NCBI RefSeq assembly: GCF_900114015.1
Contig: NZ_FORN01000002.1
Location: 62,001-126,000 of the forward strand
Reading direction: 5' to 3'
Source of the DNA: Caulobacter sp. UNC279MFTsu5.1
GTDB taxonomy: Bacteria; Pseudomonadota; Alphaproteobacteria; Caulobacterales; Caulobacteraceae
DNA length: 64,000 bases
Shown: positions 53,826 to 62,591 of the stretch, one piece after another
Numbering within the stretch: the first letter of the stretch is position 1
Layout of the letters: each line of letters opens with the position of its first letter
Position numbers and translations under genes: made by a program
Notes under the pieces: generated by a model
Database searches by the model: none
Seen by the model: the letters and a program-made list of their open reading frames with translations, nothing else
Told to the model about the DNA's origin: nothing

Positions 53826-54089
53826 ATGAGTCTCAAGGATCACAGCCGATCGATCGGACTAAGATGCTCGACGTGTGGCGGCGCCGATTTCAAGCGGGAC
53901 CCGGCGCTGGACGATGGTCCCATCGAATGCGCTACGTGTGAGCGGGTTTTCAGCCGCGACGAACTGATCCGCGAAAACGGCGAGATCATCGACAACGCCG
54001 TGGATGAGGTGAAGACCGAAATCGTTGCGGACTTCAAAGCTGAGTTGCGCAAAGCATTTCGCGGCTCGAAATTCATCAAGATCAGATAG
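53826..54089 (+). CDS. Zinc-binding protein (ECs_2282-like)
   Basis: Protein of 87 residues. Zinc ligands are in LRCSTCGGADFKRD and IECATCERVFSRDELIREN, followed by a charged helix (EVKTEIVADFKAELRKAF). This layout fits the ECs_2282 group of putative zinc proteins; the match is from memory. ATG 53826 begins the conserved part. The next gene starts five bases after its stop. Confidence 0.65.
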   Translation: MSLKDHSRSIGLRCSTCGGADFKRDPALDDGPIECATCERVFSRDELIRENGEIIDNAVDEVKTEIVADFKAELRKAFRGSKFIKIR

Positions 54090-54094
54090 CGACC

Positions 54095-54562
54095 TTGAAA
54101 CTCACGCCGGCGGACATCATCGCGCTTTTCGCGCTAGGCATTGCGGCCTGGTCACTTGTGCAGACCATCCGCTTCAACCGTCGCCAGGAAGAGTTCGAAA
54201 AGACGAACCAGCGCTTGAACCTGCTCCTGATCGAAAAGGAGCGGGCGGAGTCGTCTGACCAGATCCGGGCCGATATCGGGGCCAGCTTCTACCGGGCGGG
54301 GAAGAACAACTATCGCCTCAAAATTTTCAATCGCGGCAAGGCCGCCGCTTGGAACCTGCGCGTGGAGATCGTGGACGACGGCGACTTGCTGATCGAGAGC
54401 GAGTTTCAGCGCAAATTTCCCGTTCCCATTCTTGAGCCCCAAACCAGCGTCGAACTGATTGCCGCCGCCCATTTCGGCTCGGCCAGCCGCGCCCACCTCA
54501 AGGCGATCTGGGACGACGCCAGCGGAACCCAGCGGTCCAAGGAGCTTCACCCGACGCTCTGA
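54095..54562 (+). CDS. Membrane-anchored beta-domain protein, unknown
   Basis: Protein of 155 residues: N-terminal membrane helix (DIIALFALGIAAWSLVQTI), coiled coil (QEEFEKTNQRLNLLLIEKER) and an Ig-like beta domain (YRLKIFNRGKAAAWNLRVEI). The start must be a TTG at 54095, as no ATG or GTG is in the N-terminal part. It lies five bases after the zinc-protein gene, suggesting an operon. Similar architecture occurs in stand-alone accessory genes of unknown role. Confidence 0.65.
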   Translation: MKLTPADIIALFALGIAAWSLVQTIRFNRRQEEFEKTNQRLNLLLIEKERAESSDQIRADIGASFYRAGKNNYRLKIFNRGKAAAWNLRVEIVDDGDLLIESEFQRKFPVPILEPQTSVELIAAAHFGSASRAHLKAIWDDASGTQRSKELHPTL

Positions 54563-54576
54563 TCGGGGAGGGGGAT

Positions 54577-56025
54577 CTATGCTGCCGCCAGGCGACGCAT
54601 CGCTCCTAGAGTGGCGGCCGTCTCCGGGAAGAGAAAGCGGATCGTCTCCAGCTCAATCTCGTCGGCCCGGTACTTGGAAAGCGCCTCGTCGTCGAGCCGC
54701 TTGAGCCCAGCAGCCCTGTCCTGCCATTTGCGGCTACGGTCTTGCGAGCGCAGCGTCTCGATATGCCCGGACTGACGCAGCAGCTGGCCGAAGACGAGCA
54801 GCAGGTCAGGATGCTGGTCATAGAGGTGATGGGCCACCTGGACGAGTGAGCTGAAATTCCAACCCGACACCTCTCCGCCAAGCGCGGTGCGAACGACCCG
54901 GAGCCATCGCTGCAAATTGCTGCGCCGCCAGGGCGAGCTGGGGAAGGGCACGCCAAACTCCGCTAGACGAAGGGCAAAGCCGGTCCAAATGGCGGTTCGC
55001 TCTTCCGGACCGCCGCCGCCTTCCTCCAGGTCGAGATAGGTCAACAAGTCTTCGCGCAGCGCCAATCGTCGAGATTCCGTCGCCGCGGCCAAGCGCGCCT
55101 TTGCGGCGTCCCGTGCCGCCGCCTCCAATCCTTCGACGTCAACCAAGAAGGCCCGCTGGCCCGCCGTATCCAGCACCAGGTCGGTGAACGGCACCCGCTT
55201 GCGATCCCAAGCGTCGGCCTGTCCCACGCCGCCCGATCGCGGCTGGCGATACCAGCAATCGACGACGAACCGCCCCTGGGACCGTGAGGCCGCCGCCGTG
55301 TCGTCGTCGATGACCAGGACGTTGGAGTTGTTCGGAAAGACGATGTCGTCTTCCGTCATCCGGCGACTATCTGGATCGAAGGTCGCTAGGATCCAGACAA
55401 GCAGGCCGCCCACCTCGCGATAGAACACCCGCCTGGCGGCCACGACGGATAGGAAGGTCGTGCTCAGCTGCCCTTCGAACGCTAAGCCCAAACCAGCCAG
55501 ACGCGCGCTGACATCGGGGCGGCGTCGTCCGACCTCGCCGCGCCAGGTCTTCTCGATCGCTACGGCCTCGAAGGCCGGGTCTGCTGCCAGAGAATCCGCG
55601 ATCAGGCCTTTGAGCCTCTGATGGGCCGGACTTTCGCGCAGACCCTGATATTGCCGCGCCCGGATTTCCTCGGCCGTCAAGGTCGAGCGGGTGACGGCCG
55701 GGCACGATCCGTCCTCGCGCGTGTGACGGAAGAAGAAGGCCTTCAGGTGATTGCACACTAGGTAGACCGGCGTTGGACACTGATCGCAGATCAGCTGCGG
55801 GGCGCCTTCCCGCAGGCTTTCCCGCAACTCCATCCGCCATTTGACCGCGTCCTCATGGGTCAGGCTCTCGACCAGCTCGCGCGCAGAGAGGACTTCACCA
55901 TCCACCAACCGGATCACGGCGGGGATCTCCGGCTTTGGAACCATGCGCGCCCTGGCCAGCGCGGGTATCGTGACGCTTCTGCCTTTCTCCACGGCCTTCC
56001 CCCAACCTTCGTCATGCAAGGTCAA
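54577..56025 (-). CDS. CoiA-like / DUF6035 family protein
   Basis: Protein of about 482 residues. It has a cysteine-rich part (LICDQCPTPVYLVCNH and DGSCPAV) and a nuclease-like core (SPAHQRLKGLIADSL, RRPDVSARLAGLGLAFEGQL) with conserved Asp/Glu residues, as in CoiA competence nucleases and DUF6035. The C-terminal half is helical. Start codon is uncertain: TTG 56025 is used, GTG 55992 is an alternative. Possible DNA-processing or defence role. Confidence 0.65.
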   Translation of the reverse strand: MTLHDEGWGKAVEKGRSVTIPALARARMVPKPEIPAVIRLVDGEVLSARELVESLTHEDAVKWRMELRESLREGAPQLICDQCPTPVYLVCNHLKAFFFRHTREDGSCPAVTRSTLTAEEIRARQYQGLRESPAHQRLKGLIADSLAADPAFEAVAIEKTWRGEVGRRRPDVSARLAGLGLAFEGQLSTTFLSVVAARRVFYREVGGLLVWILATFDPDSRRMTEDDIVFPNNSNVLVIDDDTAAASRSQGRFVVDCWYRQPRSGGVGQADAWDRKRVPFTDLVLDTAGQRAFLVDVEGLEAAARDAAKARLAAATESRRLALREDLLTYLDLEEGGGGPEERTAIWTGFALRLAEFGVPFPSSPWRRSNLQRWLRVVRTALGGEVSGWNFSSLVQVAHHLYDQHPDLLLVFGQLLRQSGHIETLRSQDRSRKWQDRAAGLKRLDDEALSKYRADEIELETIRFLFPETAATLGAMRRLAAA

Positions 56026-56071
56026 CAGTTGAACACGTCAAGGACGGTCGCAACGCGCTGATGCGCTCGGC

Positions 56072-56800
56072 TCAGATCTGCGTCGAAGGCTCCAAATTCA
56101 GGGCGGATGTGGACGGCGCGCCCGGCCAGAAATATCGCGCGACCCCCAACACACCCCGCAACGGTCGTCGTTCTCCAACCTCAGCCTCGACGTCCATCAG
56201 CAGCAGCTCATAGGGCTTTTCGAAGTCGACGAGCTGGCCATAGGCCATCGGAAAACCGGTCCCCACGAACGCGATGCGGACGTGATCGTTGGCGCCCGCC
56301 GACACCGGCAGCGCCAGGAAGCCGCCAGCCTCCTCGGGGGCGAAGTTCCAGCGCAGAACCGTCTTTCCACGCCGCTGGCGAAGCTCAAGCCGGGCGGTGT
56401 CGAACCGTAGCGTTGTCGTTCGCCGGGTTCGGGACAGGTTACGCTGGATGACAAGATTGACTTGAGCACTTTCAAGCACGGTGAGCCCACGGATCACCTC
56501 AACGGCCGCGGTGGTGATGTGCAGCTGCGGCCGTTGGCGCAGCCATGGTCCCAGTCGCCACGGCTGCCTGGGCCACCAGGGACGGGGGACCTGCGCGTTG
56601 AGCGCGCTCCAGCCTCGCCGGGCCCATGCGGCCAGGCTGAGGGCCAGCGCCACACCGGCGATCACCGTGGCCGCTTCGCGGGGCGGCTTGGGCAACAGGT
56701 CGGGCACAAGGTGATCGAGCACGAACCAGCAGGCCGCCAGCACGGCCGAGGGGGTCGTCCACTTGGCGACCAGGCTGTTGGTGGTGCGGCTTTCGGTCAT
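56072..56800 (-). CDS. Membrane protein with cytoplasmic beta domain, unknown
   Basis: Protein of 242 residues with two hydrophobic helices at about residues 20-60 (VLAACWFVLDHLVPDLL, VIAGVALALSLAAWA) and a C-terminal beta-rich domain (LHITTAAVEVIRGLTVLES, FVGTGFPMAYGQLVDF). No family recognised. ATG 56800 is used; it is divergent from the membrane protein gene at 56889, 88 bases apart. Confidence 0.65.
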   Translation of the reverse strand: MTESRTTNSLVAKWTTPSAVLAACWFVLDHLVPDLLPKPPREAATVIAGVALALSLAAWARRGWSALNAQVPRPWWPRQPWRLGPWLRQRPQLHITTAAVEVIRGLTVLESAQVNLVIQRNLSRTRRTTTLRFDTARLELRQRRGKTVLRWNFAPEEAGGFLALPVSAGANDHVRIAFVGTGFPMAYGQLVDFEKPYELLLMDVEAEVGERRPLRGVLGVARYFWPGAPSTSALNLEPSTQI

Positions 56801-56888
56801 GCCCCAGTCTCTTCGCGCGGGTGTGCTCAACCATTGCGGAAAACCGGAAACGCCGCCATCGGAAGCTTCACTTTGGTGGAGATCGAAT

Positions 56889-57383
56889 ATGTGGCTGAAG
56901 CTCTTGGAAGGCGTCTGGAATCTGTTCGTCCTGGCCATCATCATTAACTGGGTGGCGGATTGGAGCAGCGGTCCGGTCAAGGGTGTGCTGCGTAAGAAGG
57001 TCAACAGTCTGGTCGGCTTCTGGCGAGAGGTTCGACTTGGCGCCATGGCAAGAGAACTTGTTCGGCTTGAGCGGATTCAGCGGCGTCCTGAGATCGCCCT
57101 GGCCGACATGCTGATGGCGATGTTCGTGTCCGTCGTCGGGGGCGGCTATGCGATCATCATCGTGGTGGCGGCCAGCTACGCCCGTCTGGCCCATGGTGAT
57201 GCGCGGCCAGACATCGTGCTCGTCTTGGGCGGTTGCTGTCTGGTCTTCTGCGGCATGCAGCGTGCGATCGGCGCCCAGGGCCAGCTTCTCAAAGCCGAGA
57301 GCAAGATCAGACATCTTAGAGCGAAGGCCCTGAAGCGCGGCTGGGATTTGGACGATGCGGTGGTAGGACTGAAGGACGACTAA
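56889..57383 (+). CDS. Integral membrane protein, unknown
   Basis: Protein of 164 residues with three hydrophobic segments (EGVWNLFVLAIIINWVAD, FVSVVGGGYAIIIVVAAS, IVLVLGGCCLVFCGM) and a positively charged cytoplasmic end. No family recognised. ATG 56889 has GGAG upstream. Confidence 0.65.
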   Translation: MWLKLLEGVWNLFVLAIIINWVADWSSGPVKGVLRKKVNSLVGFWREVRLGAMARELVRLERIQRRPEIALADMLMAMFVSVVGGGYAIIIVVAASYARLAHGDARPDIVLVLGGCCLVFCGMQRAIGAQGQLLKAESKIRHLRAKALKRGWDLDDAVVGLKDD

Positions 57384-57410
57384 GTCCGCCATCGGTCAGC
57401 GGGGGCTTGT

Positions 57411-57613
57411 CTCCGGCCACCTCCGTGGCCGCGTGGCTTAGGGCTTCGCCCTCGGCGCGCTTCGGATCGCCTTCCGCCCAGCTTCGGCCCCTTCGGGTCC
57501 TGCAGCCGGGTCCCCGCGAAGCCGCCCCTCCGCTTGCACATCCAGCCTCGCCGGCGGGCGCCGGGTTCGAGCGCGCCTTTTGCGCTCGAACCCGTCTGCC
57601 CAAGGAGGCTTTC
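57411..57613 (+). promoter_or_regulatory. Tandem-hairpin leader of the DUF3768 gene
   Basis: Series of short stem-loops (GGCCAC CTCC GTGGCC at 57415-57430; AGGGC TTC GCCCT at 57440-57452; GGCCC CTTC GGGTCC at 57486-57500) followed by a block from 57499 that is nearly identical to 62810-62922. The block ends in a perfect 12-bp hairpin GGGTTCGAGCGC / GCGCTCGAACCC (57563-57593), ten bases before AAGGAGG and the ATG at 57614. Confidence 0.65.
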
Positions 57614-57946
57614 ATGACCGAGGAAGACCATGCCGCCGCGATCGCGGCCCTGAACGATGCGTGCCGCGCCGAGCCCGGCGCGGGCTGGATGCTGACGGTG
57701 GGGGTGCGAACCCTGCCGGAGGCCGCGCTGGCCGAAGTCTTGTCTAGGGTGACCACCTTCGCCGACTTCTCCGAGGACAATGACCCGCACGGCGAGCGCG
57801 ACTATGGGTCGTTCAAGGTCGGCGGATCGCGGTTCATCTGGAAGATCGACTACTACGACCTCGACCTCGAAAAGGCTTCGCCCGATCCCGCCGACCAGGC
57901 CGTGACCAAGCGAGTCCTGACCCTGATGCTGGCCGAGGAATACTGA
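57614..57946 (+). CDS. DUF3768 domain protein
   Basis: Protein of 110 residues matching DUF3768, a family found on alphaproteobacterial plasmids and integrative elements: AALNDACRAEPG, FADFSEDNDPHGERDYGSF, WKIDYYDLDLEKASPDPADQ and VTKRVLTLMLAEEY. AAGGAGG precedes ATG 57614. Function unknown. It shares its leader with the ParB/TraG fusion gene. Confidence 0.9.
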   Translation: MTEEDHAAAIAALNDACRAEPGAGWMLTVGVRTLPEAALAEVLSRVTTFADFSEDNDPHGERDYGSFKVGGSRFIWKIDYYDLDLEKASPDPADQAVTKRVLTLMLAEEY

Positions 57947-57955
57947 AGCGGCCGG

Positions 57956-57980
57956 ACCGGGGCGGCCCAGCCGCCCCGGT
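57956..57980. terminator. Bidirectional hairpin terminator
   Basis: Perfect 11-bp stem ACCGGGGCGGC / GCCGCCCCGGT with a CCA loop, nine bases after the DUF3768 stop, facing the convergent gene ending at 58085. A second GC-rich hairpin (CGCGCCGCC/GGCGGCGCG) lies near 58021-58047. Confidence 0.65.
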
Positions 57981-58084
57981 CTTGGGCTAGGCGGGAAAGG
58001 CCTATAGCCAAGCTTGGCGCCGCGCGCCGCCGCTTTGGCGGCGGCGCGACAGGAACCCGGGCCGCCGTTGAACCGCGCCTTGGG

Positions 58085-58558
58085 TCAGGCCAGGGAAAAT
58101 TGAACGTTCAACATCGAGCTGAGGGGCGCATGGATCACCCGGGTCGAAGAACCGTCCTGCACGACCTTGAACCCGTGTCGCATGTACCACCCGATCAGGG
58201 CCTCGGGCGCATGGTCGAAAGGACGGCTTGTGTCCCAACCGCGCGGTTTCATGGCGTTCGGCTGGCCGATGAGGACGACCCGCGCGCGCCCACACATCCT
58301 GGTCAAGGCGTCCAGCAAATGGCCACCATCGCCGACGACATCCGACATAATCATGTTGAGCCAGACCGCGCGCTGATCGGCGACCCACTTTCCGTCCAGG
58401 CCCTGGTAGGCGCCGAACTCCAGCGAGGCGAGCGCGCCCCGCACGTGATGCGACCTGCGCAATGTCACGGGCTGATTGGGGAAAATGTTGAAATAGACCT
58501 CTTCCGGAGTCGATTGAGCGATCCAGAGGTCTTCAAATTGCTGCAGGGTTAGGGGCAC
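58085..58558 (-). CDS. Unknown protein, third gene of HEPN operon
   Basis: Protein of 157 residues. Stretches ALASLEFGAYQGLDGKWVAD, MCGRARVVLIGQPNAMKP and ALIGWYMRHGFKVVQDG recall a GNAT-like or nucleotidyl fold but no family is certain. GTG 58558 overlaps the end of the preceding gene by ten bases, so the two are translationally linked. Confidence 0.6.
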   Translation of the reverse strand: MPLTLQQFEDLWIAQSTPEEVYFNIFPNQPVTLRRSHHVRGALASLEFGAYQGLDGKWVADQRAVWLNMIMSDVVGDGGHLLDALTRMCGRARVVLIGQPNAMKPRGWDTSRPFDHAPEALIGWYMRHGFKVVQDGSSTRVIHAPLSSMLNVQFSLA

Positions 58559-60180
58559 GGAGGCGAAACCAGCAAGTTCTTGCGGCAGAACAGCATCGCC
58601 GTCAGCATCACCCTGGCCGCTTCGTGCAACGCTTCGTCCGTCAAGACGGCCATCCCAGCATGCTGACCCGTGTTCCGATAGAGCACTGCTTTCAGCATGA
58701 CTTGGGCGACGCCGAGGTCGGCGTCCGTCGAAGCGAGGGCGTCGATCGCGATGAGTTGGTCAGCGAACGGGGCCTTGTCACCCGTCAGCCCCCGGTTGGC
58801 GGTCAGCAGCGCATGGACGCCTGGAACCTGAGCCCAGTAGCGGTCGAGCTTCTTCATCAAGGTGCCGCTGTCGTCACAGCCGGCTTCGCGTAGCAGCGCG
58901 TTGACCAGGTGTTCCAGTGTCGTGGCCAAGGTCTCGACTTCCTTGGCGAGCCCTGCGTGGTCGATCGGCCCGTCGCCGAACTGATGCTTGAGCATCGTTT
59001 CAATCGCCAGGTGCAGTCGCCATTGGTCATTGCGCTCCAGCCAGTCCAGCAGGTCGCCGGCGTTAGCGTCGACCAGGCTGAGCGACGCCGAAACCGTGGG
59101 AGCCTTGGCGATCACCGACGCCTTCAAGGACAGTTCGGCGCGATCCCGCGCTTCCTGGGCCCAGTCGGGGAAGATCACGTCCAGGGTGTTGGCGAAGTGC
59201 CCCGTCACCCGGCCGACCTCTTCCGCGAGATCGGCGAAGGAGATGTCGTAGGCCACCATCGTTAGACGGGCGGCAAGACCGACCTGGCGCTTATATTCGG
59301 CGGCGATCTCACCCTGACCTCGACGGGTCTTTTCGTCCCAGCGTTCGCAAAGATAGGCGATGAAGGCCTTTAGCTTGGCGCGATCGGCACCCAGGTCCCG
59401 CAGGATCGCCTCGGCGGTCGCCCGCTGGAAGGTCAGCAGATCGCTACGCTCAGCGTCGGTGAAGCGACGAGCCTCGCCGCTGCCGGCCAGGGCGAAGGCG
59501 GTGACCTTGCGGCTCCGCGCCACTTCCAGCATGGCGGCGGCGTCGAAATAAGCCGCCCAGCCCAGACCGTCGCGCAGGCCGCGTGGCCCCTCGAAGGAGG
59601 CCTGGGAATACAGGCGATCCTGCGGCAGTGTCGCAAGCTCGCCGTCCAACGCGAGCGCCATAAGGGCCGGGTCACGCGTATCGAAGACGATGCGAATGCC
59701 CATCTCCAGGGCGTCGGCGACGAGAAGCGCCTGCCAAGCGTGATAATAGGTGTCGACCGCGTCAGCGACGCCGAAAGGCGTGGCGCGAACGCCTTCGATC
59801 ATCGTGGTGAAGCTTGACCATGGACGAAAGGTTTCGGTCGAGAACGTCTTGGTCGCCAGTGACCCGCCCGGCGCCGAGGCCTCGCCATCGAGAGGATGGG
59901 GCAGGGGCGGGTCGCTGTTGAAACGGTTCCATTGTCTGAGCGCACCTGCCAAAGCGGCCGACTCGTCCCGCTCGGCTTCGGTGACGGGCGCCGGCGGGGT
60001 GCCCCCGCGTTCCTCGATCACAAGCGATCGTGGCCAGTCGACACGGGCGGCGGGCGCGACAAGTCCGACGCGCTCCAGGAACTCCAGGAGCCCGTCCTGG
60101 AACACGTTGGGAGTCAGACGAAGGTCGGCCAGCAGGGCGCCAAACGACTTTTGATCGAGATAGCGGATGCGGTTGGTCAT
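58549..60180 (-). CDS. Large HEPN-motif protein, unknown
   Basis: Protein of 543 residues. The last 50 residues contain VLYRNTGQHAGMAVLTDEAL with R-x4-H (RNTGQH, about residues 501-506), a HEPN RNase-type motif in a helical setting. An upstream helical region (FADLAEEVGRVTGHFANTL, LLDWLERNDQWRLHLAIETM) may form the rest of the bundle; the N-terminal 250 residues are unrecognised. Middle gene of a three-gene leftward operon (60547 to 58085). Confidence 0.65.
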   Translation of the reverse strand: MTNRIRYLDQKSFGALLADLRLTPNVFQDGLLEFLERVGLVAPAARVDWPRSLVIEERGGTPPAPVTEAERDESAALAGALRQWNRFNSDPPLPHPLDGEASAPGGSLATKTFSTETFRPWSSFTTMIEGVRATPFGVADAVDTYYHAWQALLVADALEMGIRIVFDTRDPALMALALDGELATLPQDRLYSQASFEGPRGLRDGLGWAAYFDAAAMLEVARSRKVTAFALAGSGEARRFTDAERSDLLTFQRATAEAILRDLGADRAKLKAFIAYLCERWDEKTRRGQGEIAAEYKRQVGLAARLTMVAYDISFADLAEEVGRVTGHFANTLDVIFPDWAQEARDRAELSLKASVIAKAPTVSASLSLVDANAGDLLDWLERNDQWRLHLAIETMLKHQFGDGPIDHAGLAKEVETLATTLEHLVNALLREAGCDDSGTLMKKLDRYWAQVPGVHALLTANRGLTGDKAPFADQLIAIDALASTDADLGVAQVMLKAVLYRNTGQHAGMAVLTDEALHEAARVMLTAMLFCRKNLLVSPPCP

Positions 60181-60208
60181 CGGGATGATCTTGAATCAGG
60201 AAGAAGGG

Positions 60209-60547
60209 CTAGCGGCGAGGCGTAGCGGAAGCCGATCGCCGCAGCCGACCGATGTGCTCATCGGCGATTTTTGTGGCGTCGCGCACGATGGTGTCCCGCT
60301 CTGCCTGGCTTCTGAGATAAACGCCGTCGTTTATCGAGACGCTGTCGAAGCCGTTGTCGTCGAGGGCCCGTTGGATAGCGGCCGGCCAAAATGGATCCCA
60401 TCGGCGCCCCGGCATCCTGTTGGCCCGACGCGTGGGGATGCGGAAGGTGAATTGCTCGGCATGTGCACGGGCCGCTGCGAGGTGTCGCTCTCGCACCTCG
60501 GCATAGGCGGGGTCATGCTCGATCCAGATGCGCTTGGTCAGGCTCAA
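60209..60547 (-). CDS. Small basic protein, first gene of HEPN operon
   Basis: Protein of 112 residues, rich in Arg/His in a helical context (YAEVRERHLAAARAHAEQFT, RIPTRRANRMPGRRWDPFWP), ending in a basic tail. Start is TTG at 60547 with GGGAGGCGGAG just upstream. No family recognised. The gap to the next gene is 28 bases. Confidence 0.55.
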   Translation of the reverse strand: MSLTKRIWIEHDPAYAEVRERHLAAARAHAEQFTFRIPTRRANRMPGRRWDPFWPAAIQRALDDNGFDSVSINDGVYLRSQAERDTIVRDATKIADEHIGRLRRSASATPRR

Positions 60548-60680
60548 CTCCGCCTCCCTGTCGATCCGTGCTCAGTTGCGTTGGCAAATGGCGACGCTTG
60601 AAATTTAGGAAGTCGATGGGCGACATCCAGGCGCCTCCTGGCCGGCGTTTCTTGCGGCGACCCAAGGGGCCGGCTGGGCG

Positions 60681-61481
60681 CTAGCCGCCGTGGAACAGGG
60701 TCCACAGCTTCCAGCCGCCCGTTAGGACCGTCAGGACCGGCGCGGCGATCGTGCAAGCCAGGATCACCGGGTTGCTCTTCAGCCACTGGACGACGCCGCC
60801 GGCCGCGCCGATCCGGTCGGCGAGCGAAGCCTGCGTCTTCAAGGTGTCCTCGTTGGCCTTGGTGGCCACCGCGTACAGCAGGTCGATCCGATTGTGCAGC
60901 GAGCGGTCCACGACCTCGAAGTCACCGCGCTCCAGCGCCGCGGCCTGTTCGGCGCCATCGACCAGGTGCTTGGTCACCAGCCGGTTGCGGTCGGCTAGGC
61001 TGCGCAGGCGGTTGTCCTGAGCGGCGTAGTTGTCGCCGTAGAGGTCGATCATGCGGGCGGCCAGGTCTACGCGGAACAGCTCGGGGATCTTCACCGGCCG
61101 GCCGCCGAGGCGGCGGTAGCGGTTCTCCAGCGCGGCGAAGCCGAAGGTGGAGTCGCGCATGTTCCAATGCAGCCAGTATGTGGCGGCCACGTGGCTGCTG
61201 ACGAAGGCGTAGAACGCCTTGAACATCTCGCGTTCCGCCTGATCGAGTTCCTGCGGCGTGGCCTTCACCGGATCGACGCCGGCCCGCCGGAGCATGGTGC
61301 TCACCTCGAAGCTCTGGGTCACGCCGCTGCCCAGGTTGCGCGCGGCGATCGCGGTCACCCGGCGATCGGGCTTTTCGAAGCCTTCGCAGGCGTAGTGCAC
61401 CACGAACGCGTGGGCGCGGGAGGCCATGGCCCGGGCGATTTCTTCACGCGCGGCGGCCCGGCGGGTCAGGGTCGTGGTCAT
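60681..61481 (-). CDS. Membrane-anchored helical protein, unknown
   Basis: Protein of 266 residues with a long helical cytoplasmic domain (REMFKAFYAFVSSHVAATYW, RSLADRNRLVTKHLVDGAEQ) and a C-terminal membrane helix (NPVILACTIAAPVLTVLTGG). It begins two bases after the stop of the helix-turn-helix gene and is in the same operon. Function unknown. Confidence 0.65.
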   Translation of the reverse strand: MTTTLTRRAAAREEIARAMASRAHAFVVHYACEGFEKPDRRVTAIAARNLGSGVTQSFEVSTMLRRAGVDPVKATPQELDQAEREMFKAFYAFVSSHVAATYWLHWNMRDSTFGFAALENRYRRLGGRPVKIPELFRVDLAARMIDLYGDNYAAQDNRLRSLADRNRLVTKHLVDGAEQAAALERGDFEVVDRSLHNRIDLLYAVATKANEDTLKTQASLADRIGAAGGVVQWLKSNPVILACTIAAPVLTVLTGGWKLWTLFHGG

Positions 61482-61483
61482 GG

Positions 61484-61993
61484 TCAGGCCTCCTTCGACG
61501 TGGCCTTCTTGGGCGCGGTGCTGCGCACGGCGCGGCTGCGTTCGCGCTCAGCCTTGGCCTCGGCCTCCTTCAGCGCCTTGGTCGCCGCCTCCAGACGCGC
61601 GACCAGGGGGCGAAGGTCATAGCGGTTCGAGGTCTGGCCGCCGTGGCCCCGGTAGCGGGACTCCGACAGGATCAGACCGGCGTCGACCAGCTTTTTGATA
61701 GAGCGCTGGATGGTCTTCTCCGACACGCCCAGCAGCCTGGCCAGCTTGGCTTTCGAAGGCCAGGGCATGTCGCCAGGCTTCCACCACAAGTCGATCAGGA
61801 TCACCAAGACCGCCAGCTCGTTGGCTTCGATGCCGAGGCTGGGCAGGGAACGGAGCAGAACCGAGGGCACGACCGTGAAGCCGGTGTCGAGGCTGGTCTT
61901 CCACTTCTGGCGCAGGATCTTCTCGACCTCGGCCTTGGGCAGGCGCGGGGTCAGTTGGATGATGTTATTGTCGTCGTCGTCTTCTTCAGTCAT
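61484..61993 (-). CDS. Helix-turn-helix protein of mobile-element type
   Basis: Protein of 169 residues. Helix-turn-helix in PSKAKLARLLGVSEKTIQRS, preceded by LSSLGIEANELAVLVILIDLWWKPGD-type residues that are common to replication/regulation proteins of conjugative elements, and followed by a charged tail (ALKEAEAKAERERSRAV). It could regulate maintenance or replication of the element. ATG 61993; an open frame continues to 62290 without similarity. Two operator-like repeats lie upstream. Confidence 0.8.
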   Translation of the reverse strand: MTEEDDDDNNIIQLTPRLPKAEVEKILRQKWKTSLDTGFTVVPSVLLRSLPSLGIEANELAVLVILIDLWWKPGDMPWPSKAKLARLLGVSEKTIQRSIKKLVDAGLILSESRYRGHGGQTSNRYDLRPLVARLEAATKALKEAEAKAERERSRAVRSTAPKKATSKEA

Positions 61994-62321
61994 CTCGATG
62001 TTTCCAAAAAGCAGTTGCGTTGGACACCAAGATGCGGAAAAACTTCCCGTGTTTCCAGGGCTCCGCCGATATTTAGCCGGGTCAGATTTGTCCCTGGGGG
62101 TGGGACATTTTCGTCTCCCCGGCCAGGTCGTCCATGTCCCTCGAATAATGATCCATGCGCCAGTATCCGCTGGCGAACGATCCCCATTATGCCCAGACCC
62201 CGGGTCAATTTGACCTGGGGGTGAGGTGTAGAACAAGTGTTTGAATGGGGCGCGTGGTCCAGACCGCCGTGATCCGTCGAAAAACGACATACGCCGCCCA
62301 TGAAACCGCTATGGTCTATCC
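61994..62321. promoter_or_regulatory. Promoter/operator region of the helix-turn-helix gene
   Basis: About 330 bases without a gene. Inverted repeats TGTCCC-N7-GGGACA at 62089-62107 and GGTCAATTTGACC at 62203-62215 sit in two related copies of GGGTCA...TGGGGGTG (62080-62107 and 62202-62226). An additional TGTCCC is near 62135. Likely autoregulatory operators of the helix-turn-helix protein. Confidence 0.5.
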
Positions 62322-62591
62322 ATGGTCCCGCTTCAGAGTTTCACCTTCGTCTGTCTCGCCGACAATCAGGTGGCCACATATGTGGATGTCCAGGAGTTGG
62401 CGCCGGCCGCGGTTCGCCAGCACGCCATCCAGCTTCTGCGTGAACATGCCAGCGCCGCCACGATCGAAGTGTGGCGCGACGACGTGGTCTGGGAAGTGGT
62501 CGGCCGTGACGGGGTGCGTGCGATCGCTGGCGGGCGAGAGGCCGCCGAGCCGGCATCCGACGAGACCGCATCCACCGCGGCGGCGGTCTGA
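62322..62591 (+). CDS. Small protein, unknown
   Basis: Protein of 89 residues: FTFVCLADNQVATYVDVQEL, AIQLLREHASAATIEVWRDD, then an Ala/Glu-rich tail. No family recognised. ATG 62322 is used. Lies between the helix-turn-helix gene and the leader of the ParB/TraG gene. Confidence 0.55.
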   Translation: MVPLQSFTFVCLADNQVATYVDVQELAPAAVRQHAIQLLREHASAATIEVWRDDVVWEVVGRDGVRAIAGGREAAEPASDETASTAAAV

